Origin: Verrucomicrobia bacterium Tous-C9LFEB
GTDB taxonomy: Bacteria; Acidobacteriota; Terriglobia; Terriglobales; Acidobacteriaceae
Direction of reading: 5' to 3'
Assembly (NCBI GenBank): GCA_903970445.1
Contig: CAJCIP010000062.1
Span: forward strand, 1 to 64,000
DNA: 64,000 nt
Below, one piece after another: positions 18,136-26,552 of the stretch. The position numbers and the translations under genes are program-made. The notes below the pieces were generated by a model, which saw nothing but the letters and a program-made list of their open reading frames with translations, searched no databases and was not told the origin of the DNA. Positions within the stretch are counted from its first letter, which is position 1; each line of letters opens with the position of its first letter.

Positions 18136-20193
18136 ATGAAACCCGAGAACGGACGATCCCGCGTCATTATTGAGGAAATCAGCCCTGTCATCGATGGCGG
18201 TCGTTACCCCGCCAAACGTGTCGCAGGAGACCAGGTGAAGGTTACAGCGGCGATTTTCAGCGATGGGCATGACCATGTCGCTGCCCGTCTCCTGTATCGC
18301 CCTGCTTCAACACAGGCCTGGAAGACAGTTCCGTTCACCCCGCTTACGAATGACATGTGGGAGGCCGAGTTCGTCGTGGAGGAGCTCGGCGAATGGTTCT
18401 TCACGATTGAAGCTTGGATCGATCACTTCGATACCTGGGTGCATGATCTCGGCAAGCGCCTCGCGGCCCAGCCCGATCCGCAGGAGCCCACGCAGCAGGT
18501 GGTAGGGCCACAGGATATCCCTCTCGCGCTACGCATCGGTGCTGCACATTTGCAAGCCGCCGCTACCAGGGCAAAGGGCGCCGACGCGAAGAAGTTGACG
18601 GCAGCGGCGACAGAATTGCTCTCGCTGGCTGATAGGAATCACTCGCATTACGCATCGCCAGTTGACGAGAATCTGGTCGAAATCGCCGCCAAATATCCAG
18701 ATACGAGCCACTCCACGAAGTGCGGCAGAGAACTTCCACTGTGGGTTGACCGCGAGCGCGCACGCTTCTCCAGCTGGTATGAACTTTTCCCAAGGTCCTG
18801 CGGTGTAATGCCAGGCCAACATGGCACCTTCCGCGACGTGATTGCGCGTATTCCGCAGATCGCGCTCATGGGATTCGACATTCTCTATATGCCGCCAATC
18901 CATCCAATCGGTGTCGCTTACCGCAAGGGAAAAAATAACTCTGTCACGGCGGAGCCTGGCGATGTCGGCAGTCCATGGGCAGTTGGCGCGAAGGAAGGTG
19001 GCCACACAGCGCTGCTTCCGGAACTCGGCAATCTCGACGACTTTGACGGGTTGGTGAAAACAGCACAAGCGAACGGCATGGATGTTGCCTTAGATATTGC
19101 TTTTCAGTGCTCCCCAGATCATCCCTGGGTTACCGAACATCCTGACTGGTTCGTCATTCGGCCGGACGGCACCATTCAGTACGCTGAAAATCCGCCAAAG
19201 AAGTACCAGGACATTTATCCACTGAACTTTGAATCGAATGACTGGCAGGGTTTATGGGACGCACTCTTGGGTGTTTTCACGTATTGGATGGATCGAGGCG
19301 TCCGCGTCTTTCGTGTCGATAACCCACACACGAAAGCATTGCCGTTTTGGGAATGGTGTATCGCTGAGATCCACAAAGAAGCGCCGGATGTCATCTTCCT
19401 CGCTGAAGCCTTCACGCGCCCCCATGTAATGTATTCGCTTGCAAAGAGTGGATATTCGCAGGGCTATACATACTTCACATGGCGAAACACAAAGGCCGAC
19501 TTAGAGGCTTACTTTGATGAAATCTGCAACCCGCCCGTCCGCGATTTCTTCCGGCCCAACGTCTGGCCGAACACCCCGGATATTCTTCACGAGCAGCTGC
19601 AAGTTGTGGATCCCGACGAGCGCCGATCCGTCTTTCTCCAGCGAGTCATTCTTGCCTCAACGCTATCGGCGAATTATGGCATCTACGGCCCAGCCTACGA
19701 GCTTTGCGAAGGCCGCGCCGCTAAGCCTGCAGCAGGCAAGAAGGGTTCTGAAGAATATCTGGACAGTGAGAAATATCAGCTACGCACGTGGAATTTAGAA
19801 GATCCGATATCGATTGCGCCGACGATCACGCTACTCAACCAGATTCGCCATGAGAATCCTGCGTTGCAGCGCAACGAGGGGCTCTGGTTTCACACCGCTC
19901 AAAATGATCAGATCATGGTCTATTCGAAGGCGACAGAAGACTTTGCCAACGTAATTCTGATTGTAGTCAACCTCGATAACAAAGGCGAGCAAAGTGCATG
20001 GATGAAGCTGCGTATGGACAAACTCGGGTTGCCCTGGGACAGTGAATTCGTAGTTGAGGACCTGCTTACGAACAGGATCTACACCTGGAAAGAATGGAGC
20101 TATGCTGCCCTACAACCAGAGCTGCCCGCCCACATTTTTCGCATCATTCGGCCTGCGGTTCATTCCGACAAAGCCTCTTTGAGCGCAGCCTGA
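18136..20193 (+). CDS. glgE: Alpha-1,4-glucan:maltose-1-phosphate maltosyltransferase GlgE
   Basis: Extends alpha-1,4-glucan two glucose units at a time using maltose-1-phosphate. The GH13_3 protein has an N-terminal beta domain (1-110), a helical insert domain and the catalytic barrel from about 215. The nucleophile is in FRVDNPHTKALPFWEW and the acid in IFLAEAFTRP. The barrel entry sequence SWYELFPRS is diagnostic for GlgE. A strong GAGGAGG lies eight bases before the ATG. The donor is supplied by the maltokinase domain of the treS gene 0.8 kb downstream. Divergent from GH15. Its last 34 bases overlap the 3' end of the racemase gene on the other strand. Confidence 0.95.
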   Translation: MKPENGRSRVIIEEISPVIDGGRYPAKRVAGDQVKVTAAIFSDGHDHVAARLLYRPASTQAWKTVPFTPLTNDMWEAEFVVEELGEWFFTIEAWIDHFDTWVHDLGKRLAAQPDPQEPTQQVVGPQDIPLALRIGAAHLQAAATRAKGADAKKLTAAATELLSLADRNHSHYASPVDENLVEIAAKYPDTSHSTKCGRELPLWVDRERARFSSWYELFPRSCGVMPGQHGTFRDVIARIPQIALMGFDILYMPPIHPIGVAYRKGKNNSVTAEPGDVGSPWAVGAKEGGHTALLPELGNLDDFDGLVKTAQANGMDVALDIAFQCSPDHPWVTEHPDWFVIRPDGTIQYAENPPKKYQDIYPLNFESNDWQGLWDALLGVFTYWMDRGVRVFRVDNPHTKALPFWEWCIAEIHKEAPDVIFLAEAFTRPHVMYSLAKSGYSQGYTYFTWRNTKADLEAYFDEICNPPVRDFFRPNVWPNTPDILHEQLQVVDPDERRSVFLQRVILASTLSANYGIYGPAYELCEGRAAKPAAGKKGSEEYLDSEKYQLRTWNLEDPISIAPTITLLNQIRHENPALQRNEGLWFHTAQNDQIMVYSKATEDFANVILIVVNLDNKGEQSAWMKLRMDKLGLPWDSEFVVEDLLTNRIYTWKEWSYAALQPELPAHIFRIIRPAVHSDKASLSAA

Positions 20194-20861
20194 ACATGGA
20201 TGGCCGTGGTGTCGAACAGGGGAACTGGACTATCTTCGCCTGAAATCAGCAACATAATTTCTGTGCAGCCGAGGATGATTGCCTCAGCTCCGCGCTCTAC
20301 TAATCGCTGGATTACGTCACGGTAGAACTGGCGAGAGGCGTCCAGCGTTTGCCCGAGGCACAGTTCGCTGAAGATGACCTTGTGCACGTTTGCGCGATCA
20401 CCTTCTTCTGGAATGAGAACCTCGAGCCCAAAGCCTTCAGCCACACGTTCCCGATAGAACGTTTGCTCCATGGTGTAGAGCGTCCCGAGCAGACCCACCT
20501 TCTTCAAGCCCGCCTGTGCGATGCGTGCTCCTGTCACATCCGCAATGTGCACCAGAGGAATGCCGGCGGCAGCCTGGACTTCGTCCGCCATGCGATGCAT
20601 GGTGTTGGTGCAGATCAGCAATAGTTCGGCGCCTGCTTGCTCCAGCGCCTGTGCACACCCGATCATCTTCTTTGTGAGAGCAGCCCAGTCGCCGGCACGC
20701 TGCAATGTGGCGATTTCGTTGAAATCGACGCTAAACAAGATGCACGGTGCTGAGTGAAGATCGCCAAACCGGGCTCGAACTGTTTCATTCAGGAGTCGGT
20801 AATATTCCGATGAACTCTCCCAGCTCATCCCGCCGATAAGGCCGATCGTCTTACATCGCAT
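20160..20861 (-). CDS. Aspartate/glutamate racemase family protein
   Basis: Cofactor-independent amino acid racemase of the YgeA/aspartate racemase type. The two catalytic cysteines are visible in LICTNTMH and ILGCTEIMLL, and the N-terminal strand is TIGLIGGMSWESS, characteristic of the family. ATG at 20861 was chosen because GGAGAG lies six bases before it; an upstream ATG at 20891 adds ten unlikely residues. The length (233 residues) is normal. The gene points against glgE and overlaps its last 34 bases, which is unusual between such different enzymes. The substrate (Asp, Glu or another amino acid) cannot be chosen from the sequence. Confidence 0.87.
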   Translation of the reverse strand: MRCKTIGLIGGMSWESSSEYYRLLNETVRARFGDLHSAPCILFSVDFNEIATLQRAGDWAALTKKMIGCAQALEQAGAELLLICTNTMHRMADEVQAAAGIPLVHIADVTGARIAQAGLKKVGLLGTLYTMEQTFYRERVAEGFGLEVLIPEEGDRANVHKVIFSELCLGQTLDASRQFYRDVIQRLVERGAEAIILGCTEIMLLISGEDSPVPLFDTTAIHVQAALKEALSE

Positions 20862-21014
20862 GTACATCTCTCCAGGGCTTGCGCGGCTCATTCTGAGGAT
20901 ATCTGCAAAAAGGTGGTGTATTGCGGAAGAACACGACCCCTGGAATCGGAACGATGACCCACCCTTGTAGGACTGCCGTGCATCTCAGACTGATGAGTCA
21001 AAATCTGTAACGCT

Positions 21015-24000
21015 GTGATGACTCGCAACTCGCCTGGGAGAGACCTTTTGCCCGAAAAGAAGTTCAGCAGCGTCAGCGATCAACTTTGGTACAAAGACGC
21101 GATCATCTATGAGCTTCACGTGCGTGCCTTCGCCGATTCCAACGCCGATGGGATCGGTGACCTACAAGGCCTCATTTCGAAACTGGACTACCTGCAGGAG
21201 TTGGGTGTCACCTGCCTGTGGCTTCTGCCATTTTTCCCATCGCCGCTGCGTGACGATGGGTACGACATCGCGGACTACATGTCCGTGAACCCTTCGTATG
21301 GCACAATCGAAGACTTTCAGCAGTTCCTCGATGAAGCGCACTCACGCAACATGCAGGTGATGATCGAGCTGGTCATCAATCACACGAGCGACCAGCATCC
21401 ATGGTTCCAATTGGCGCGCAGGTCGCCCAAAGGTTCGCCCGAACGAAACATGTATGTGTGGAGCGACACGGACAAGCTCTATGACGGTGTGCGCATCATT
21501 TTCACCGACACGGAAAAGAGCAACTGGACATGGGACGAGGTGGCACAGCAGTACTACTGGCATCGCTTCTTCTCACACCAGCCCGACCTGAACTTTGACA
21601 ATCCGGCGGTGATGGAAGAGGTCCTACGAGCCATGCGCTTCTGGCTCGACATGGGAGTCGACGGACTGCGATTGGACGCGATTCCTTACCTCATTGAACG
21701 CGATGGAACGAGTTGCGAAAACGTCCCCGAGACCCATGTCAAGATCAAAGCGATTCGTAAGGTGATCGACGAGGAATATGAGAATCGTCTCATCCTCGCC
21801 GAGGCCAACATGTGGCCGGCAGATGTCCGGCCCTACTTTGGCGATGGTGATGAGTGCCACATGGCATTCCACTTCCCGCTGATGCCGCGCATCTACATGG
21901 CGATTCGGCAGGAAGATCGTTTGCCAATCACCGACATCATGGCACAGACGCCGGATATCCCCCCGAACTGCCAGTGGGGTATCTTCCTCCGTAATCATGA
22001 CGAGCTTACGCTCGAAATGGTCACAGACGACGAACGCGATTACATGTACATGGCCTACTCTGCTGATCCACGCATGAGGATCAATGTGGGTATTCGTCGG
22101 CGCCTTGCTCCGCTCGTCGACAATAACCGCCGGCGCATCGAGCTTCTGAACTCACTTCTTTTTTCCATGCCTGGAACGCCCATCATGTACTACGGCGACG
22201 AGATCGGCATGGGAGACAACATCTATCTGGGCGACCGCAATGGCGTGCGGACACCGATGCAGTGGAACTCCGACCGCAATGCCGGCTTTTCGACGGCCGT
22301 GCCGGCAAAACTTTATTTTCCCGTAATCATGGACCCGGTTTGGGGGTACCAGGCGATCAATGTTGAAGCGCAGCAGAGCGACCCCTCATCGCTGCTGCAT
22401 TGGACGCGCAACATGATTGCCCTGCGGAAACTGTTTCAGGTGTTTGGACGAGGGTCGCTGGAGTTTCTACACCCTGAAAACCGTAAGGCTCTTGCATATA
22501 TTCGCGATTACCAGAGCGAAGACGGCTTGCATTCGGAAACGGTTCTCTGTGTCGCGAATCTTTCTCGCTTTGCTCAGCCTGTATCGCTCGATCTCTCGAA
22601 GTTCGCAGGAAGACAGCCCGTCGAAATGCTCGGCTATGTTCCCTTCCCTCCTATCGATAACACGCCGTATGCGTTGACACTGGCGCCATACAGTTTCTTC
22701 TGGTTGGAACTGCAACCGGCCGCACCGCAGGCGGAAACCCCCGTCCTAATCTCTACGCCCGAGGAAGCTGCTCCAACGCTCACTGAGGGCGTGGCCACGA
22801 CCGCTTCGCTCGCGAATCTGCTTGAAGGTTCAGGCCGAGAGATGGTCCACGACCTGCTTCCTGAATATCTCGTGCAGCAGCGCTGGTTTGGCGGCAAATC
22901 TCGCACGATTACCTCAGCGGAGATCGCTTCTTCGATCAAGCTGGATGATGAGTTTGCCATAGCTACCGTTGCGGTCAAGTATCAAGACAACAGTGAAGAA
23001 ACATACCAGCTGCCACTCGGCATCGCGACGAGCGACGCGGCAGAAGATCTGAAAGCAAACAGCTCGAAGGCAGTATTTGCATCTCTCTCAGAAAGCGGAG
23101 CTGTACTTTACGATGCCTCGGCAAGCGAGCATTTTCGGCAGCGCTTGCTTCAGTTGTTCCTTCGTTCCGAGGATGGTGCAGAAGCGAGTGAGGACGAAGT
23201 CGCGGTTTCAAGATCGCTCTTTTTTGATCCCGCCAAACTGGTCGGGTTGCCGTCGCGCGTAGGTTCCGCGGAGCAGTCGAATACGAGCATCCTCTTCGGC
23301 AACCAGGCCATAATGAAGCTCTTTCGCCGGCTGCAACCGAGCAAGAATCCGGATGTAGAAATTTGTGCATTCCTTACCGACGTCGCCCACTTCGATTACA
23401 TTCCTCCTTACCTCGGGGAAATTCATCGCGTGTCGGACGGCGCGACGCTTGCCTTTTTGCAGGCATTCGCGCCTAACGAAGGAGACGGATGGGCCTGGTT
23501 TACTGAAGAACTGAATCAATATTTCGAATTGGTGGCGAACTGCCCTCGGCCCCAGAGTCTCGGCAGTTCGCCGAGCTTCCTCCAATCAGGTGAGCTGCCG
23601 GGAGAAGCTCGTGAACGAGCCGGGCTCTCCATCGACGCAGCCTCGGTGCTCGGCACACGAACTGCGCAGATGCACCTTGCGCTTGCCACACCAACCGAAG
23701 ACGCCGCTTTTGCTGCAGAGATAACAGGTAAGGACAAATTGTCCGCTGACGCCAATCGCCTGCTGCAACAAACCGAGATATCTTTGAGCGCGCTCGAGCG
23801 AACAATGCCATTGCTAGCAGAAGAGGCTAAGGAAGACGCCCGATGGCTTCTGGAAAACCGTGACAGCGTACGCGCACGAGCTACCGTTTTTACCTCGATG
23901 CTTCCTGAAAGCGCAGGCCGCCGAATTCGCATTCACGGCGACTACCATCTCGGCCAACTGCTGCGCTCGCGCCACGACTTCCTCATCGTTGATTTTGAAG

Positions 24001-24386
24001 GCGAGCCGGCCCGGCCGCTTGAGGAGCGTCGAGAAAAGCAATCGCCTCTCCGTGATGTCGCAGGAATGCTGCGCAGCTATAGCTACGCGGCACAGTCAGC
24101 GGCAGATCGCTATGCACAGCGGCGGCCCGATCAGGCAGCAGCATTGCCAACGTGGGCTACGCTCTGGGAGAACGCAATTGGGACAGCCTTCCTGCAGGCT
24201 TACCGCGAAAAGATTCACGAGACTCCGGGTCTGATCCCACAGCAGGATGGAGCCGCCGAAGCATTACTGGCGTCCTTCATCTTGGAAAAATGCCTCTACG
24301 AGTTGCTGTATGAGTTGAACAACAGACCGACATGGGTGCATATTCCCCTAAGCGGCCTGCTAGCAATTGTGAAGAAGCCATCTTGA
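21015..24386 (+). CDS. treS: Fused trehalose synthase (TreS) / maltokinase
   Basis: Two enzymes in one chain. Residues 20-575 are TreS, which interconverts trehalose and maltose. The GH13 barrel shows [16 protein letters not shown], the acid Glu in LILAEANMW and [10 protein letters not shown]. Residues 600-1123 are a maltokinase (Pep2) that makes maltose-1-phosphate from [22 protein letters not shown] marks its start, the catalytic loop is HGDYHLGQ and the metal site DFEGEP. The product feeds GlgE. The start is GTG-ATG at 21015/21018 with a weak site; TTG at 21048 with GGGAGAG just upstream is an equally good start and loses nothing conserved. Followed after 22 bases by the GT-like gene. Confidence 0.94.
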   Translation: MMTRNSPGRDLLPEKKFSSVSDQLWYKDAIIYELHVRAFADSNADGIGDLQGLISKLDYLQELGVTCLWLLPFFPSPLRDDGYDIADYMSVNPSYGTIEDFQQFLDEAHSRNMQVMIELVINHTSDQHPWFQLARRSPKGSPERNMYVWSDTDKLYDGVRIIFTDTEKSNWTWDEVAQQYYWHRFFSHQPDLNFDNPAVMEEVLRAMRFWLDMGVDGLRLDAIPYLIERDGTSCENVPETHVKIKAIRKVIDEEYENRLILAEANMWPADVRPYFGDGDECHMAFHFPLMPRIYMAIRQEDRLPITDIMAQTPDIPPNCQWGIFLRNHDELTLEMVTDDERDYMYMAYSADPRMRINVGIRRRLAPLVDNNRRRIELLNSLLFSMPGTPIMYYGDEIGMGDNIYLGDRNGVRTPMQWNSDRNAGFSTAVPAKLYFPVIMDPVWGYQAINVEAQQSDPSSLLHWTRNMIALRKLFQVFGRGSLEFLHPENRKALAYIRDYQSEDGLHSETVLCVANLSRFAQPVSLDLSKFAGRQPVEMLGYVPFPPIDNTPYALTLAPYSFFWLELQPAAPQAETPVLISTPEEAAPTLTEGVATTASLANLLEGSGREMVHDLLPEYLVQQRWFGGKSRTITSAEIASSIKLDDEFAIATVAVKYQDNSEETYQLPLGIATSDAAEDLKANSSKAVFASLSESGAVLYDASASEHFRQRLLQLFLRSEDGAEASEDEVAVSRSLFFDPAKLVGLPSRVGSAEQSNTSILFGNQAIMKLFRRLQPSKNPDVEICAFLTDVAHFDYIPPYLGEIHRVSDGATLAFLQAFAPNEGDGWAWFTEELNQYFELVANCPRPQSLGSSPSFLQSGELPGEARERAGLSIDAASVLGTRTAQMHLALATPTEDAAFAAEITGKDKLSADANRLLQQTEISLSALERTMPLLAEEAKEDARWLLENRDSVRARATVFTSMLPESAGRRIRIHGDYHLGQLLRSRHDFLIVDFEGEPARPLEERREKQSPLRDVAGMLRSYSYAAQSAADRYAQRRPDQAAALPTWATLWENAIGTAFLQAYREKIHETPGLIPQQDGAAEALLASFILEKCLYELLYELNNRPTWVHIPLSGLLAIVKKPS

Positions 24387-24408
24387 GTGCAAAAGGTAAC
24401 TGACGTCT

Positions 24409-25647
24409 ATGTCTTCTTTGCCAATGACAGAAGTTTCGGACCATAGTTCGAGTAAAACGCTGGTCAACGACAATGTTTCTGCTCACGCAACAGTTCTCGT
24501 GTGCCTTCCTTCCATGTCAGCTGAAGGCGTTCACGCCTTGGCCGGAGACCTGAAGGCTACTTCACCGCATATAAATTTTCTGTTAGCGAGCTGTAACACG
24601 CCGTCCGACTCAATCGACGGAAGCGGTCGTGTGCGAATGATTGAATATCCAGATCAACCGGCACACTCCGGTTGGATACTCACAGCTTCGGATTATTTAA
24701 ACGCTGCGAACCTCGCGCTTGAGTATAGGGCTTCAGCGACGATGCTTCTTGGAACTGAGGCGGCAACCTTACCCCACGAAGCTTTGCAGACCCTCTACAC
24801 TGCGGCTCTTGAAGGAGGCGGTGACCTAATTCTGCCGCGTTACCCAGCCGGGCCGCACGAAGGTTTGGTGAGCGCAGCCTTGCTCCACCCTTTGTCGCGG
24901 GCCCTCTATGGAATCGACGCGCGCATGCCGTTACCTCTTGATGTCGCGTTCTCTCCTCGCATGGCTTCACGTTTTCAAACTGCTGCAAAGCGCGCCGTCA
25001 GTTCTGTCGGTGGCGAGGCGCTACTTTGGCCGGCAACGGAGGCGGCGGTGGCTTCCTTCCTGACTCATGAGGTTGCTGTTGGGCGCAGAGTACTGCCGCA
25101 GCCGGCGGTAGATGATCTGAATTCACTGCTTGCCCATATCGCTGGATCGCTATTTGCGGACATCGAGACGAAAGCAGCTTTCTGGCAGCGCGTGCGCTCC
25201 GTCATACCCGCCCAAAAAACCAATGCCACTGCAAAGCAGACCGCAGGCGATGACGATTTGGCAGAAGTCCGTCCTATGATTGCGGACTTCCGCAACGCAT
25301 ACACCAATCTTCAGGAGATTTGGTCTTTGGTGCTCCCGCCTCAGTCGCTCCTCGCGCTCAAGAAGCTTTCGCTAGCAGAACCCGAAGCATTCACGATGCC
25401 TGCTAATCTTTGGGCGCGTACGGTGTACGATTTCGTTCTCGCATTCCGCCTTCGCACCATAAACCGCGGACATCTGCTGGGTGCACTCACGCCGTTGTAT
25501 TTAGCGTGGGTAGCATCGCATCTGCGTATTGCGGATGACGACCAGACGCGGGCAGAGCAGCACATTGAAGAAACATCTGCTGCATTTATCGCTGAGAAGC
25601 CGTACATCGTTTCGCGGTGGCGGTGGCCTGACCGCTTCAACCCCTAG
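24409..25647 (+). CDS. Glucosylglycerate-synthase-like protein with degenerate catalytic site
   Basis: Not a named enzyme. The middle (residues 110-190) and C-terminus (335-372) follow the pattern of GpgS/GgS-type glycosyltransferases (GT81-like): LPRYP...EGLVSAALLHPLSRALYGIDARMPLPLDVAFS, later NLWARTVYDFVLAF and LTPLYLAWVAS. In those enzymes the first region contains a DxD metal/donor motif and then PIGGDFG. Here the corresponding positions read GTEA (115-118) and PLPLDVAFS, so the metal site is missing. The chain may therefore be a pseudoenzyme or have another function. 22 bases after treS and 51 bases before the membrane protein; AAGGTAA lies nine bases before the ATG. Cytoplasmic, no membrane segment. 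Family assignment is by memory of motifs. Confidence 0.6.
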   Translation: MSSLPMTEVSDHSSSKTLVNDNVSAHATVLVCLPSMSAEGVHALAGDLKATSPHINFLLASCNTPSDSIDGSGRVRMIEYPDQPAHSGWILTASDYLNAANLALEYRASATMLLGTEAATLPHEALQTLYTAALEGGGDLILPRYPAGPHEGLVSAALLHPLSRALYGIDARMPLPLDVAFSPRMASRFQTAAKRAVSSVGGEALLWPATEAAVASFLTHEVAVGRRVLPQPAVDDLNSLLAHIAGSLFADIETKAAFWQRVRSVIPAQKTNATAKQTAGDDDLAEVRPMIADFRNAYTNLQEIWSLVLPPQSLLALKKLSLAEPEAFTMPANLWARTVYDFVLAFRLRTINRGHLLGALTPLYLAWVASHLRIADDDQTRAEQHIEETSAAFIAEKPYIVSRWRWPDRFNP

Positions 25648-25698
25648 TCTTCCGTGCAACGAACCGACATCAACGATTTTTCCGAAGGAGCTACACAG

Positions 25699-26460
25699 AT
25701 GGGTCAGCAAATCGCAAGCGCACTGCATCAATCCATGGACCGCGTTCTCGTGATGCTGGTGAGATTTCTTCCTGGTTTGCTGGCGTTTTTCCTCGCATTA
25801 TTGATCCTCTGGTTCATCGGATGGGCGATATCGGCGCTTGCAAGGCGCATTCTGACGTCTGCCCGTTTCGATGAACGTGTCGCGGCGCGAGAAGGGACGG
25901 GCTCAGCTGCAAGTCTTGCAGATTGGTCACCGGCGAACTCGCCCACACTTCTGGTCTCGCGAGCCATTCAGTGGATCTGCATACTGGCGGGCCTTGCACT
26001 CGGGATCTCCGCATTCAACGCGTCGTATTCCTCCACTCCGGAAATCTCACTCTTTCTGCTGCCTTATCTCACGCACCTCACCGGTGCAATCCTTCTGCTG
26101 GTCATTGGTGTGCTTCTCGCACGCTTTTTGTCACGCTCGGTCCTTATAGGATCGGTCAATGCTCAGCTGCAGTACGCTCGCTTTCTTTCGCTCGGTGTGA
26201 AATGGCTTGTTCTCGTTCTCACGGCCGCTATGGCGCTGGATCATTTGCGCATTGCCGGAGGCATCGTGGACTTGGCCTTTGGCATTCTGTTCGGTGGCAT
26301 CGTATTGACGTTGTCGCTCGCGATCGGCCTTGGCTCGCGTGACCTTGTCAGCCGGTCGATCGAGAAGACTATCGATAAGCCGTTGCCATCGCGTCCGGTT
26401 GAGTTTTCACGAGAGACTGACGTCGCAGAACCGCCCCGCCCGAAGCTACGGCATTTCTAG
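25699..26460 (+). CDS. Five-helix membrane protein, CmpX/mechanosensitive-channel-like
   Basis: 253 residues with five hydrophobic helices at about 14-45, 80-102, 115-150, 160-180 and 188-215. The last one is followed by a Gly-rich turn (FGILFGGIVLTLSLAIGLG) and a polar tail. This is the pattern of the 'conserved TM helix' proteins (CmpX-type) related to small mechanosensitive channels, but the soluble MscS beta domain is missing, so a channel role is not proved. ATG at 25699 is backed by AAGGAG eight bases upstream; a reading frame from 25654 starts before that site. It is third in the treS run, which suggests a link with osmotic stress. Confidence 0.7.
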   Translation: MGQQIASALHQSMDRVLVMLVRFLPGLLAFFLALLILWFIGWAISALARRILTSARFDERVAAREGTGSAASLADWSPANSPTLLVSRAIQWICILAGLALGISAFNASYSSTPEISLFLLPYLTHLTGAILLLVIGVLLARFLSRSVLIGSVNAQLQYARFLSLGVKWLVLVLTAAMALDHLRIAGGIVDLAFGILFGGIVLTLSLAIGLGSRDLVSRSIEKTIDKPLPSRPVEFSRETDVAEPPRPKLRHF

Positions 26461-26552
26461 ATTCGGCATAAGTGAGGTATTCGGTCTCGTGACGCATAAC
26501 GCGCGTTCGGCTATCCTTCTCGGATATCCGCAAGTGCGAGGCTGCTGTTCCT

